A DNA stretch of 64,000 bases from Bog-756 sp963839925 (GCA_963839925.1 CAWIWV010000002.1:124001-188000), one strand, 5' to 3'; positions 33,145 through 42,216 are shown, counted from the stretch's first letter. Made by a program: numbers and translations. Notes: generated by a model not told the origin, from the sequence alone.

Positions 33145-34532
33145 CGGCGGCCGATCCCCGTGTACTCGAATCCGATCCGACGCAACTGGGCGGGGTCGAG
33201 CAGGTTGCGGGCGTCGACCACCCGCGCGGTGGCCATGTTCGCCCGCACCTTGGCGAAGTCGAGCCACCGGAACTCGTCCCACTCGGTCAGCACGACCGTG
33301 GCAGATGCTCCCTCACACGCGGCGTAGGCGTCGGGGAAGGCACGGACGGCCTTGTCGAGATCCAGCCCGTCCGCACCGGTCACCGCCTCGATGATCGAGC
33401 CGATCGCAACCGACCTCTCGCCCATCGGCACCGAGACGGTCGGGTCGAAGACCTGCACGGTCGCTCCGCCCCTGACCAACCGCTTCACCACCTCCACCGC
33501 GGGCGAGCAGCGCAGGTCGTCGGTTCCGGCTTTGAAGGTGAGCCCCCACACCGCTATCGACGCACCGTCGAGACCACCGACCGCGGCGTTGACCTTGTCG
33601 ACGACCCTGACGAACTGTTCGTCGTTCGTGGCGATCGCTCCCCGCAGGAACGAGAAGTCGTACCCCGCCTGTTCGGCGATGTGCACCAGCGCCCTGGTGT
33701 CCTTGGGCAGGCAGCTGCCTCCCCAGCCGGGGCCGGGACGGAGGTACTCGAACCCGATCCGCCGGTCGTACCCGAGTCCCAAGATGACGTCGCGCACGTC
33801 TGCGCCCACCGCCTCGCAGAGGCCGGCGACTGCATTGACGAAGCTCAATTTCGTCGCGAGAAACGCGTTGGATGCGTACTTGATGGTCTCAGCCGTTGCG
33901 GCGTCGGTGATCAACAGCGGGGCGTGGGTTCCGGCGAACAGATCGGCGACCTTGGCCGCTGCCGACTGGTCGTCCGCGCCGACCACGATGCGTTCCGGGT
34001 GAAGGCTGTCAGAGACTGCGGTCCCCTCCCGAAGGAACTCCGGGTTCGAGACGACGGCCACGTCGCGTCGGCCGAGCACCCGCTCGACCACCAACGTCGA
34101 TCCGACCGGCACGGTGGACTTGTTGACGATCACCGTTCCCGGCCTGAGCAGCGGTCCGATCTCCTTGGCGACGGCTTCGACGTAGGACAGATCGGCGGAT
34201 CCGTCTTCCCCTTGGGGAGTCGGGACGCAAAGGAACACGAACTCTGCTCCCTCGACCGCTTCCGACGCCCCGACGACGAACCGCAGCCGACCGGCGGACT
34301 GGCCCTCGCGCACCAACTCCTCGAGATGGTCCTCGACGATCGGCACCCGTCCTTGGACGAGCATTGCGACCTTGGCCGGATCCGCGTCCCCGCAGGTGAC
34401 CCGATGGCCGAGATGGGCAAGGGTGGCAGCGGTCGGCAGGCCGACATAGCCGACACCGATGACCGCCACCCTGCGACCGTTGGCCGCGGAGTCACCTGCC
34501 CCTTCGAAGGGCTTCGAGCCGCGCACCGTCAC
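33141..34532 (-). CDS. ugd: UDP-glucose 6-dehydrogenase
   Basis: The enzyme oxidises UDP-glucose twice to UDP-glucuronate. It has 463 aa with a short extension before RVAVIGVGYVGLPTAATLAHLG (NAD site). FLCVPTPQGEDGSADLSYVE and TVPVGSTLVVERVL belong to the family core. Conserved substrate residues lie in SNPEFLREGTAVSD and ETIKYASNAFLATKLSFVN. The catalytic Cys is in GPGWGGSCLPKDTRAL near residue 270. The GTG start at 34532 opens a minus-strand run of at least seven overlapping sugar genes. The 169-bp gap upstream holds a nested inverted repeat. Confidence 0.94.
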   Translation of the reverse strand: MTVRGSKPFEGAGDSAANGRRVAVIGVGYVGLPTAATLAHLGHRVTCGDADPAKVAMLVQGRVPIVEDHLEELVREGQSAGRLRFVVGASEAVEGAEFVFLCVPTPQGEDGSADLSYVEAVAKEIGPLLRPGTVIVNKSTVPVGSTLVVERVLGRRDVAVVSNPEFLREGTAVSDSLHPERIVVGADDQSAAAKVADLFAGTHAPLLITDAATAETIKYASNAFLATKLSFVNAVAGLCEAVGADVRDVILGLGYDRRIGFEYLRPGPGWGGSCLPKDTRALVHIAEQAGYDFSFLRGAIATNDEQFVRVVDKVNAAVGGLDGASIAVWGLTFKAGTDDLRCSPAVEVVKRLVRGGATVQVFDPTVSVPMGERSVAIGSIIEAVTGADGLDLDKAVRAFPDAYAACEGASATVVLTEWDEFRWLDFAKVRANMATARVVDARNLLDPAQLRRIGFEYTGIGRR

Positions 34533-34593
34533 GGTTCGCGCCCTGTTTGGTGATGTGGAGTGCTCAGCATCGGTCTCGTCTGCTATCGGCCGG

Positions 34594-34664
34594 TTCCCGC
34601 CCGGCCTGAAACGCTACCCATGGTGGCAGTCCACCACCATCCGTGACCATTTTTCGGGCGGGAA
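34594..34664 (-). promoter_or_regulatory. Nested inverted repeats in the ugd leader / rmlD-ugd gap
   Basis: TTCCCGCCCG at 34594-34603 is perfectly complementary to CGGGCGGGAA at 34655-34664. Between them lies a second hairpin, TGGTGG with CCACCA around a 4-base loop (about 34619-34637). On the minus strand this follows the rmlD stop and precedes ugd, so it could be a terminator, an attenuator or a structured leader. No run of T follows, which weakens the simple terminator reading. Confidence 0.45.
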
Positions 34665-34701
34665 ACCAGCGTGTTGAGGGACAACGTCCATCGATGACCG
34701 A

Positions 34702-35646
34702 TCAACTCGGGGCGCCGAGGAACTCGACCAGTCTCGCCAGGGACTCCTGCCACTTCGGCAGCGGGGGCAGGCCCGAAAGCCGGAGTGCCGCGTTGTCCAG
34801 CCTCGAGTTCGTCGGACGAGGGGCCGGGCGAGGAGGATCGAGCTCAGAGGTGGCGATCGGCTCCACCCGCCGGGGATCCATGCCCGCTGCGGACAACGTG
34901 GCCTTCGCGAATCCGCACCAGGTGGTCTCGCCCTGGTTGGTCACGTGGAAGATGCCCGGTCTCCGGTCGAGCGCCAGTCGCACGATCGCGGGCGCCAGGT
35001 CGGCGGTGAAGGTCGGGGTTCCACACTGGTCGTCGACGAACCGCAGCGGCCCGGGAGCAGCATCGCCGGCAGGTGCCGCCAGACGGAGCACCGTCTTGAC
35101 CATGTTGGCTCCGTGCGCGCCACTGACCCACGCGGTGCGGACGACCGTGGACGACGCTCCGGCCAGCTGGAGGACCTCGAGCTCCCCGCCGAGCTTGCTC
35201 CGGCCGTAGACCGAGCGCGGAGCAGGGAGGTCCCACTCGACGTAGGGACGGTCGAGGGAGCCGTCGAAGACGTAGTCGGTCGAGACGTACACCAGATGCG
35301 CACCGACCGCGTGGGCCGCTTCGGCGACATGACGGGTACCGATCGCGTTGATTGCGAATGCCTTGTCCGGATCGGACTCGCACGCGTCGACCGCGGTGAA
35401 CGCTCCGGCGTGCAACACGAGGTGGGGTCGGAATCCCTCGATCGCTTCGCGCACGGCGGTCCGGTTGTCGACGCTGAGCACGTCACTCCCCGGTGCGACG
35501 ACCTCGAAGCCGTCTCCGCCCACCCGTGGCAGGATCGCCTGGCCGTCGAGGCCTCCGTCTGGTGTGTCCCCGGCAAGAACCCGCTGGAGGTCCTGCCCGA
35601 GCTGGCCGTGCCCGCCGGTGAGCAGGACTCGCTGCGGGGGACTCAC
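34702..35646 (-). CDS. rmlD: dTDP-4-dehydrorhamnose reductase
   Basis: This catalyses the last step of dTDP-L-rhamnose synthesis. The 314-aa protein starts VSPPQRVLLTGGHGQLGQDLQRVL. VLHAGAFTAVDACESDPDKAFAINA, YVSTDYVFDGSLDRPYVE and SVYGRSKLGGE hold the catalytic Thr, Tyr and Lys. RTAWVSGAHGANMVKTVL and GIFHVTNQGETTWCGFA are family blocks. I chose the GTG at 35646, which overlaps the rmlB-like stop as GTGA; the longer frame upstream is an artefact of overlap. RmlA and RmlC are not found in the window. Confidence 0.92.
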   Translation of the reverse strand: MSPPQRVLLTGGHGQLGQDLQRVLAGDTPDGGLDGQAILPRVGGDGFEVVAPGSDVLSVDNRTAVREAIEGFRPHLVLHAGAFTAVDACESDPDKAFAINAIGTRHVAEAAHAVGAHLVYVSTDYVFDGSLDRPYVEWDLPAPRSVYGRSKLGGELEVLQLAGASSTVVRTAWVSGAHGANMVKTVLRLAAPAGDAAPGPLRFVDDQCGTPTFTADLAPAIVRLALDRRPGIFHVTNQGETTWCGFAKATLSAAGMDPRRVEPIATSELDPPRPAPRPTNSRLDNAALRLSGLPPLPKWQESLARLVEFLGAPS

Positions 35647-36692
35647 GTGGAAGGTGCCGTGCCCGACTCTGTTCCCTGTGCTCCGGCTGACCCCTGCGAC
35701 CACGATCCTTCGACCACGGGCGCCCGATCGCGTAGCGGCTCCCACCAGCTCCGGTTCTCCGCGTACCAAGCGACCGTGTCGGCAAGCCCGCCGGCGAAGG
35801 GGACGCTCGGTTCCCAACCCAGCTCCCGACGGATCTTGCTGGAGTCGAGGAGGTAGCGCCGGTCGTGGCTCGGACGATCGGGGACGATCATCTTCAACGA
35901 CTGCGGTTTGCCGGTCGCTTCCAGAACGGCATCGGCGATCTCCTCCACGCTCGCCTCGATCCCGCTGCCGACGTTGTAGGTCTCCCCGACCTCTCCATGC
36001 TGGAGCACGAGCTCGACCGCTCTGCAGTGGTCGTCCACATGCAGCCACTCGCGACGGTTCTGCGAGGACGCGTAGAGGGTGAGCGGTTGATCGTCGAGCG
36101 CCTGAGAGGTGAACAACGGGATCACCTTCTCGGGGAATTGATAGGGGCCGTAGTTGTTGCAGCAGTTGGTGATCGTGGCCGGAAGTCCGAACGTCTTCTG
36201 GTAGGCCCGCACCGCGTGATCCGCGCCGGCCTTCGACGCGTTGTACGGAGTCTGCGGGCGATAGGGCGTCTCTTCTGTGAACATCTCGTCCGAGTCGAGG
36301 GGCAGGTCGCCGTAGACCTCGCAGGTGGAGATGTGATGGAAGCGCGCCACTCCGTGGCGTCTCGCCGCCTCGGCCAAGGCCTGGGTGCCGAGCACGTTGG
36401 TCCGGAAGAAGAGGCCGGGGTCGAGGATCGCCAGGCTGTTGTGCGACTCGGCGGCGAAGTTGACGATGACCTCCACGTCGTGGGCGGCCAAGGTCTTCGA
36501 CACCAGCTCGAGATCACCGATGTCGCCCCGTACGAACTCGATCCGGTCCTCGACGTCCGCCAGGTTCGGGCGGTTCCCCGCGTAGGTGAGCACGTCGAAC
36601 GCGACGACCACGTCGTCTGGATGGTGTTCGACCCAGTACCGGACGAAATTGGACCCGATGAAACCCGCGGCGCCGGTCACGAGGAGTCGCAT
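35643..36692 (-). CDS. rmlB: dTDP-glucose 4,6-dehydratase-like enzyme with atypical active site
   Basis: This 349-aa extended SDR is closest to RmlB: MRLLVTGAAGFIGSNFVRYW, DVLTYAGNRPNL, TPYNASKAGADH (Tyr150, Lys154), TNCCNNYGPYQFPEKVIPLF and VPDRPSHDRRYLLDSSKI. Two features are unlike standard RmlB. The catalytic STDEVYGDL reads STCEVYGDL, so the Asp that acts as acid in dehydration is Cys124, while Glu125 is kept. SHVDRSI is replaced by SHNSLAI at 83-89. The codon is TGC in the sequence. The residues beyond about 330 form a Gly/Ser-rich tail. It begins 8 nt after a TATCAT box and is followed by rmlD with a 4-base overlap, which supports a rhamnose-type role despite the changed site. Confidence 0.8.
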   Translation of the reverse strand: MRLLVTGAAGFIGSNFVRYWVEHHPDDVVVAFDVLTYAGNRPNLADVEDRIEFVRGDIGDLELVSKTLAAHDVEVIVNFAAESHNSLAILDPGLFFRTNVLGTQALAEAARRHGVARFHHISTCEVYGDLPLDSDEMFTEETPYRPQTPYNASKAGADHAVRAYQKTFGLPATITNCCNNYGPYQFPEKVIPLFTSQALDDQPLTLYASSQNRREWLHVDDHCRAVELVLQHGEVGETYNVGSGIEASVEEIADAVLEATGKPQSLKMIVPDRPSHDRRYLLDSSKIRRELGWEPSVPFAGGLADTVAWYAENRSWWEPLRDRAPVVEGSWSQGSAGAQGTESGTAPST

Positions 36693-36700
36693 CACCGGAA

Positions 36701-36730
36701 ATGATACTCGGGCGATGTGCACCTTCTGAA
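36701..36730 (-). promoter_or_regulatory. Promoter of the rmlB-rmlD pair, leaderless type
   Basis: On the minus strand TTCAGA (36725-36730) and TATCAT (36701-36706) are separated by 18 bp. The -10 ends 8 nt before the rmlB ATG at 36692, so the transcript should begin at or within a base or two of the start codon. Confidence 0.6.
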
Positions 36731-36739
36731 GTGTTTTTC

Positions 36740-37534
36740 CTAATCCGCGGGCCTCAGGTGCACCACGTCCCCGGCGACGACCGTCCGTCGCCCACCGTCG
36801 ACGGCGACCACCAGGTGTCCCTCGGAGGTCAGGTCGACGGCCTTCCCCTCGAATTCCTCCCCAGGCAACTCCACCCGCACCGCAGTGCCGAGCGTGGTGC
36901 ACCCGGCTCGGAAATCCGCGCCCTGGCGCTGCCGACCGACCTCTGACTCGAGGTCGGCAACCCGTGCACCGAGCGCCGCGAGCAAGGCGGCGAGCAGTCC
37001 GGAGCGGTCGACGAGATGCCCGGTCTGCTCGCGCAGCGAGGTCGCCCTTCCGACCAGTTCGTCGGGCAGCTCGGTGTCAACTGCGGGCCAGTTCACGTTG
37101 ATCCCGATCCCGACCACGATCGGCAGCCGGGGCATCGCCTGTGCCACCGGGTCGGACCCGCCGTGCAGATCCGCTTCGGCGAGCACGCCGGCGAGTTTGC
37201 GACCGTCCGGAGCGAGCAGGTCGTTCGGCCACTTGATCCCCAGGGCCAGTCCGATCGACTCCCCCACCGCATCCCTCGCGGCCAGGGCCATCACCGCACC
37301 GGCGAGCTGACGGTGGTCGGCAGGGAGATCCGGCCGCAACAGCACGGAGACGAGCAGGTTCGAACCGGGGGGAGCCTCCCACCGGCGACCCAGCCTCCCC
37401 CTGCCCGACGACTGGTGCTCGGCCACCGCGACCACCCCGTCGGGGGCTCCCAGGCGCGCCTCGTCGAGGAGGTACTGGTTGGTCGAGTCGATCGAGTCGA
37501 AGTGCCGGATGTCGGTGAAGCGGGGCTCCGGCAT
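36740..37534 (-). CDS. birA: Biotin--[acetyl-CoA-carboxylase] ligase
   Basis: The enzyme attaches biotin to the carrier lysine of carboxylases such as the one encoded divergently next door. It has 264 aa with no N-terminal DNA-binding domain, so it is the monofunctional ligase. Key sites are DSTNQYLLDEARLG, the biotinyl-AMP loop HQSSGRGRLGRRWEAPPG near residues 40-57, and LGIKWPNDLLAPDGRKLAGVL. VVGIGINVNWP leads to the C-terminal cap domain (AVRVELPGEEFEGKAVDL). The ATG lies 7 nt after a TAGGCT hexamer. Confidence 0.93.
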   Translation of the reverse strand: MPEPRFTDIRHFDSIDSTNQYLLDEARLGAPDGVVAVAEHQSSGRGRLGRRWEAPPGSNLLVSVLLRPDLPADHRQLAGAVMALAARDAVGESIGLALGIKWPNDLLAPDGRKLAGVLAEADLHGGSDPVAQAMPRLPIVVGIGINVNWPAVDTELPDELVGRATSLREQTGHLVDRSGLLAALLAALGARVADLESEVGRQRQGADFRAGCTTLGTAVRVELPGEEFEGKAVDLTSEGHLVVAVDGGRRTVVAGDVVHLRPAD

Positions 37535-37541
37535 GGCACAA

Positions 37542-37547
37542 AGCCTA
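37542..37547 (-). promoter_or_regulatory. Candidate -10 box for leaderless birA transcript
   Basis: TAGGCT on the minus strand ends 7 nt before the birA ATG at 37534. It lies in the 105-bp gap shared with the divergent carboxylase gene. Confidence 0.42.
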
Positions 37548-37639
37548 CGGGCCGTGACAGTGTGGTAGCCGCTCCGAGGGGCCAGGGCCTCCTCGTGCCG
37601 ACTCGTACCGACGAATTCGATCATTGTGAAAGGCGCAGC

Positions 37640-39406
37640 GTGCTGAAGAAGGTTCTCATCGCAAATCGGGGAGAGATCGCGGTCAGGATCATCCGGACCT
37701 GCCGCGAGATGGGGGTCGCCACCGTGGCCGTCTACTCCGAGCTCGACCGCGACGCCCTCCATGTTCGACTCGCCGACGAGGCGCACGCCCTGGGTGGGCA
37801 GACAGCCGCCGAAAGCTATCTGAACACCCCGGCGATCCTGCACGCCATCGAGGCGAGCGGCGCCGACGGCGTCCATCCGGGCTATGGCTTCTTCTCGGAG
37901 AACACCGACTTCGCCAGGGCGATCACCGAGAACGGAGTGACCTTCATCGGACCGCCGCCCGAGGCGATCGAGGTCATGGGCGACAAGATCAGCTCGCGTC
38001 ATGCGGCCGAGGCGGCGGGCGTCTCGGGGGTCCCGGGGCGCTCGGACGTGCTCACCTCCCCGACCCAGATCGTCGATTTCGGAAACGAGTTCGGTTGGCC
38101 GGTCGCCATCAAGGCTGCGTTCGGAGGCGGGGGACGCGGGATGAAGGTGGTCAGCGGGCCCGACGCCGCTGCCGAGGCGCTCGAGTCGGCCATGCGCGAG
38201 TCGCTCGCCTACTTCGGCCGCGACGAGTGCTACGTGGAGCGCTACCTTGCATGGCCTCGCCATGTCGAGATGCAGATCATCGCAGACACCCACGGCTCCA
38301 CCCTCTGGCTGGGCGAGCGCGACTGCTCGGCGCAACGTCGCCACCAGAAGCTGGTGGAGGAGAGCCCGGCTCCCAACTTCCCGGACGAGGTCCGACGGGC
38401 CATGGGCGAAGCGGCGGTCAAGGTGGCCGAAGCCTGCGGCTATGTGAATGCCGGCACGGTCGAGTTCCTCTACCAGGACGGCGAGTTCTTCTTCTTGGAG
38501 ATGAACACACGGCTGCAGGTGGAGCACCCGGTCACCGAACTGGTCACCGGACTCGACCTCGTCGAATGGCAGCTGCGGGTCGCATCGGGTGAGCCGCTCG
38601 GCTTCACCCAGGACGAGGTGCAGCGCGACGGCCACGCCATCGAGGTCCGGATCAACGCCGAGGACGCAACCGGGGGCGCGTTCCTCCCCTCGCCCGGGAC
38701 CATCACCCGATTCATCGCGCCGGGCGGGCCCGGAGTCCGGTTGGATGCCGGCTACGCATCAGGCGACACGGTCAGCCAGTTCTACGACAACCTGATCGCC
38801 AAGCTCGTCACCTGGGGACACGACCGCGAGGCCGCGAGAAAGCGAATGCTCCGCGCCATCGGGGAGATCGAGATCGCAGGAGTCGCGACCACCCTGCCCG
38901 CCGACGTGGTGATCCTCTCCCACCCCGACTTCATCTCGGGCGAACACTCGACCAACTGGGTCGAGCACGGTCTGGATCTCTCGAGCATCACCAACCCGGA
39001 AGCTGCAGGCGCGGCTGCTCCGGTGGACGAGGAATCGACGCCTCGGGTTCTGCGGGACGTCACCGCGGAGGTGGACGGACGGCGCTACCAGGTCAAGCTG
39101 TGGGTGCCCGATATCGGCGAGACGGTGGTTGCCGCCGACGCCGCGCGGAGTGCAGGGCCCAAACGGCCGAAGGCCGCCGCGGTCGGGGGTGGTTCGGGGA
39201 CGGTGGCGGTGCCGATGCAAGGCACCATCGTCAAGGTCTTGGTGGCCGAGGGGGACGCCGTCGAGGCCGGACAGACCGTCTGTGTCCTCGAGGCCATGAA
39301 GATGGAGAACAACGTCATCACCGAGAAGGCGGGCACGGTCAAGGACGTGAAGGTCCAACCCGGTGAATCGGTCGGCCCCGGCGACGTCGTCATGGTCATC
39401 GAGTAG
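37640..39406 (+). CDS. accA: Acyl-CoA carboxylase alpha chain (biotin carboxylase + carrier)
   Basis: This 588-aa protein fuses biotin carboxylase and biotin carboxyl carrier domains, as in actinobacterial AccA3. The carboxylase part begins VLKKVLIANRGEIAVRIIRTC and has the ATP-grasp glycine loop KAAFGGGGRGMKVV, RDCSAQRRHQKLVEESP, and EMNTRLQVEHPVTELVTG. The carrier domain ends with VCVLEAMKMENNVITEKAG, whose Lys554 is biotinylated. Such alpha chains pair with different AccD beta chains for acetyl-, propionyl- or longer acyl-CoA; none is encoded in the window. The GTG at 37640 follows an AAAGGCG-type site. BirA is divergent and methylmalonyl-CoA mutase lies close by, so propionyl-CoA carboxylation is a reasonable role. 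Confidence 0.94.
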   Translation: MLKKVLIANRGEIAVRIIRTCREMGVATVAVYSELDRDALHVRLADEAHALGGQTAAESYLNTPAILHAIEASGADGVHPGYGFFSENTDFARAITENGVTFIGPPPEAIEVMGDKISSRHAAEAAGVSGVPGRSDVLTSPTQIVDFGNEFGWPVAIKAAFGGGGRGMKVVSGPDAAAEALESAMRESLAYFGRDECYVERYLAWPRHVEMQIIADTHGSTLWLGERDCSAQRRHQKLVEESPAPNFPDEVRRAMGEAAVKVAEACGYVNAGTVEFLYQDGEFFFLEMNTRLQVEHPVTELVTGLDLVEWQLRVASGEPLGFTQDEVQRDGHAIEVRINAEDATGGAFLPSPGTITRFIAPGGPGVRLDAGYASGDTVSQFYDNLIAKLVTWGHDREAARKRMLRAIGEIEIAGVATTLPADVVILSHPDFISGEHSTNWVEHGLDLSSITNPEAAGAAAPVDEESTPRVLRDVTAEVDGRRYQVKLWVPDIGETVVAADAARSAGPKRPKAAAVGGGSGTVAVPMQGTIVKVLVAEGDAVEAGQTVCVLEAMKMENNVITEKAGTVKDVKVQPGESVGPGDVVMVIE

Positions 39407-39437
39407 CCGGTCGGACCTGGGTGCCTGGGAGCCTGCG

Positions 39438-40619
39438 GTGAAAGACACGACGGCCCTGAAGATCGCAACCAGGCAGGTGATCGAGGAGGGCCTCTCCGGA
39501 CTCGTCGAGCTCAGCCATACCATCCACGACCATCCCGAGACGGCGTTCGAAGAGCGCCGGGCCTGCGCCTGGACGGCGGAAGCGCTTGCCGCCGGCGGGT
39601 TCGACGTGCGCGAGGGAGTCGCCGGCCTGCCGACGGCGTTCCGGGCCCAACGGGGAGAAGGGCCGCTGGTCGTCGCCGTCTGTGCCGAATACGACGCGCT
39701 CCCCGGTGTCGGCCATGCCTGCGGGCACAACATCATCGCTGCTTCCGCGGTGGGCGCCGGGCTCGCGCTCGGGCAGGTGGCAGAGGAGCTCGGGATCACC
39801 GTGGCCGTGCTCGGGACACCGGCCGAAGAGGGCGGCGGCGGCAAGGTCGTCATGCTCGAAGAGGGCGTCTTCGACGATGTCCACGTGGCCATGATGATCC
39901 ACCCGTGGCCCGAGGACTGGCTCGAGGCAACCTGCCTCGCCGTGTCCCATTTCGACGTGACCTTTACTGGCAGGTCCGCCCACGCGTCGGCAGCGCCGTG
40001 GAAGGGGGTCAACGCCGGAGACGCGATGACCGTCGCCCAAGTGGCGATCGGCCTGCTCCGCCAGCAGCTCGTCCCGGGGGACCAGGTCCACGGAATCGTC
40101 ACCGACGGCGGTGAGGCGGCGAACATCATTCCGGCGTCGGTCACCGGTCGGTTCATGTGCCGCTCGCTCTCGCTCGCCGGGCTGGAGACCCTCGAGCAGC
40201 GGGTGCGCCAGTGCTTCGAGGCGGGGGCGGTGGCCACCGGATCGTCGGTGAGTTACGCCTCGCTCGCCCCTGCCTACTCGCAGATGGAGTGCGACGAAGA
40301 CCTCGTCAGCCTTTACCGGTCCAACGCAGAGGACCTCGGACGGCGTTTTGTCCTCGACGACGCCGGCGCTCGCAAGCCGACCTTGTCGACCGACATGGCC
40401 AACGTCTCGCTGGCCGTCCCGACCATCCATCCGCTGGTCGGCATCGATGCAGCAGGGTCGGTCAACCACCAGCCCGAGTTCGCGGCCGCCTGCACGACTT
40501 CGTCGGCGGACCTCGCGGTCCACGACGGCGCGGTGTCGATGGCCTGGACGGTGATCGATGCCGCCCAGCCCGGTCCGCTTCGGGACCGGCTCCTCGCCCG
40601 GCTCAGCCCGACGGGCTGA
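39438..40619 (+). CDS. M20-family amidohydrolase (AbgB/HipO-like)
   Basis: The 393-aa enzyme has the M20D amidohydrolase motifs: HDHPETAFEERRACAWTAEAL near residues 27-47, VVAVCAEYDALPGVGHACGHNIIAA with the metal-binding Asp and His, and VLGTPAEEGGGGKVVMLEEG with the catalytic Glu pair. ASAAPWKGVNAGDAMTVA is the dimerisation-domain signature. Relatives cleave N-acyl amino acids or p-aminobenzoyl-glutamate; the substrate here is unknown. I chose the GTG at 39438; the frame further upstream overlaps accA. Its 3' end overlaps the end of the convergent mutase gene by 17 bp. Confidence 0.87.
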   Translation: MKDTTALKIATRQVIEEGLSGLVELSHTIHDHPETAFEERRACAWTAEALAAGGFDVREGVAGLPTAFRAQRGEGPLVVAVCAEYDALPGVGHACGHNIIAASAVGAGLALGQVAEELGITVAVLGTPAEEGGGGKVVMLEEGVFDDVHVAMMIHPWPEDWLEATCLAVSHFDVTFTGRSAHASAAPWKGVNAGDAMTVAQVAIGLLRQQLVPGDQVHGIVTDGGEAANIIPASVTGRFMCRSLSLAGLETLEQRVRQCFEAGAVATGSSVSYASLAPAYSQMECDEDLVSLYRSNAEDLGRRFVLDDAGARKPTLSTDMANVSLAVPTIHPLVGIDAAGSVNHQPEFAAACTTSSADLAVHDGAVSMAWTVIDAAQPGPLRDRLLARLSPTG

Positions 40620-42210
40620 ACTCCCCGAACACACCCCGGAGCACGTCGGACACCTCGCCGAGGGTGGCCATGCGGGAGAGCGCCACCTTCATCGGAACCA
40701 GAAGGTTCTGGGTGCCCCTGGCGGCTGCTTCGACATCCGCCAACGATGCGTCGACGGCGGCCTGGTCCCGCTCGGTTCGGACCTGCTTCACTCGGGCCAC
40801 CTGGGAACGTTGGAGCTCGGCGTCGATCGGGAAGACGTCGGTCGACTCGGGCTCCTCGTCGACGAACCTGTTGACACCGACCACGATCTTCTCGCCGGCA
40901 TCGACCGCCTTGGCGTAGCTGTAGGCGGCTTGTTCGATCTCGTGCTGCATGTACTGGGCCTCGATGGCCTCGACCGCACCGCCCATGCCGTCGATCCGGT
41001 CGAGGTACTCCCAGGCGCCCTTCTCCACTTCGTCGGTGAGCGACTCCACGAACCACGATCCTGCGAGTGGATCGACGGTGTCGGTGACCCCGGACTCGTA
41101 GCCGACCACCTGCTGGGTGCGGAGTGCGATCTTCGCCGCGTGTTCGGTCGGGAGCCCGAGTGCCTCGTCGAACCCGTTGGTATGGAGGCTCTGGGTCCCG
41201 CCGAGAACGGCGGCGATCGCTTGGACGGTGACTCTGACGATGTTGTTCTCGGGCTGTTGGGCGGTGAGCGTCGAACCGCCGGTCTGGGTGTGGAAGCGGA
41301 GCAGGGTGGACTTCACGTTCTTGGCCCCGAACCGTTCGGTCATGAGCTTCGCCCAGATCCTCCTCGCCGCCCGGTACTTGGCGACCTCTTCGAAGAGGTT
41401 GTTGTGCGCGTTCCAGAAGAAGCTGAGCCTTGGAGCGAAGTCGTCGACATGGAGGCCCGCCTCGAGGGCTGCCTCCACGTAGGCGATCCCGTCGGCGATG
41501 GTGAAGGCGATCTCCTGCACGGCGGTCGATCCGGCCTCGCGGATGTGATAGCCGGAGATCGAGATGGTGTTCCACGCCGGCAGGTGCTCAGCGCAGTAGG
41601 AGAAGGTGTCGGTGACCAGTCGCATCGACGGCCGGGGCGGGTAGATGTAGGTGCCCCGGGCCACGTACTCCTTCAGAATGTCGTTCTGGATGGTGCCGCC
41701 GAGCAGCGCCGGATCGACCCCGTTCTCCTCGGCCACCAGTTGGTAGAAGAGCAGCAGGATCGCCGCGGTGGCGTTGATGGTCATCGACGTGGTCACCTTG
41801 TCGAGCGGCAGGTCCGCCAGCAGGAGCCGCATGTCGGCGAGCGAGTCGATGGCGACCCCCACCTTGCCCACTTCGCCCTCCGAGCGCGGATGATCCGAGT
41901 CGTAGCCCATCTGGGTGGGCAGGTCGAACGCGCAGGACAGGCCCGTCTGGCCGGCCCCGAGCAGGAACTTGAACCGCTCGTTGGTCGACTCGGCGGTGCC
42001 GAACCCGGCGTACTGGCGCATGGTCCAGAGTCGGCCCCGGTACATGTCCTTGCGGATCCCCCGGGCGAAGGGGTAGCGCCCCGGTTCGCCGAGTCGCACC
42101 TCCGGGTCCCAGCCCTCGAGGTCCGCGGGGCCGTAGACGGGGCGGATCTCGATGCCCGAGTCGGTGAACCTCTTGCCGTCGCCGTTCGAAGGTGGACTGG
42201 TGGTTGGCAT
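40603..42210 (-). CDS. mutA: Methylmalonyl-CoA mutase, large (catalytic) subunit without B12 domain
   Basis: The enzyme isomerises methylmalonyl-CoA and succinyl-CoA using adenosylcobalamin. The 535-aa protein is a TIM-barrel subunit only; the cobalamin-binding domain must be on a separate small subunit. LWTMRQYAGFGTAESTNERFKFLL holds the Tyr equivalent to Tyr89 that distinguishes methylmalonyl from isobutyryl mutases (Phe). SISGYHIREAG gives the substrate-binding His. AFDLPTQMGYDSDHPRSEGEVGKVG and RFHTQTGGSTLTAQQPENNIVR are family blocks. The ATG at 42210 is preferred over the GTG at 42216, which abuts a TAATCT -10 box. The cobalamin adenosyltransferase encoded at 49374 would supply its cofactor. 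Related HCM-type mutases cannot be fully excluded. Confidence 0.87.
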   Translation of the reverse strand: MPTTSPPSNGDGKRFTDSGIEIRPVYGPADLEGWDPEVRLGEPGRYPFARGIRKDMYRGRLWTMRQYAGFGTAESTNERFKFLLGAGQTGLSCAFDLPTQMGYDSDHPRSEGEVGKVGVAIDSLADMRLLLADLPLDKVTTSMTINATAAILLLFYQLVAEENGVDPALLGGTIQNDILKEYVARGTYIYPPRPSMRLVTDTFSYCAEHLPAWNTISISGYHIREAGSTAVQEIAFTIADGIAYVEAALEAGLHVDDFAPRLSFFWNAHNNLFEEVAKYRAARRIWAKLMTERFGAKNVKSTLLRFHTQTGGSTLTAQQPENNIVRVTVQAIAAVLGGTQSLHTNGFDEALGLPTEHAAKIALRTQQVVGYESGVTDTVDPLAGSWFVESLTDEVEKGAWEYLDRIDGMGGAVEAIEAQYMQHEIEQAAYSYAKAVDAGEKIVVGVNRFVDEEPESTDVFPIDAELQRSQVARVKQVRTERDQAAVDASLADVEAAARGTQNLLVPMKVALSRMATLGEVSDVLRGVFGEFSPSG

Positions 42211-42216
42211 CTGCAC

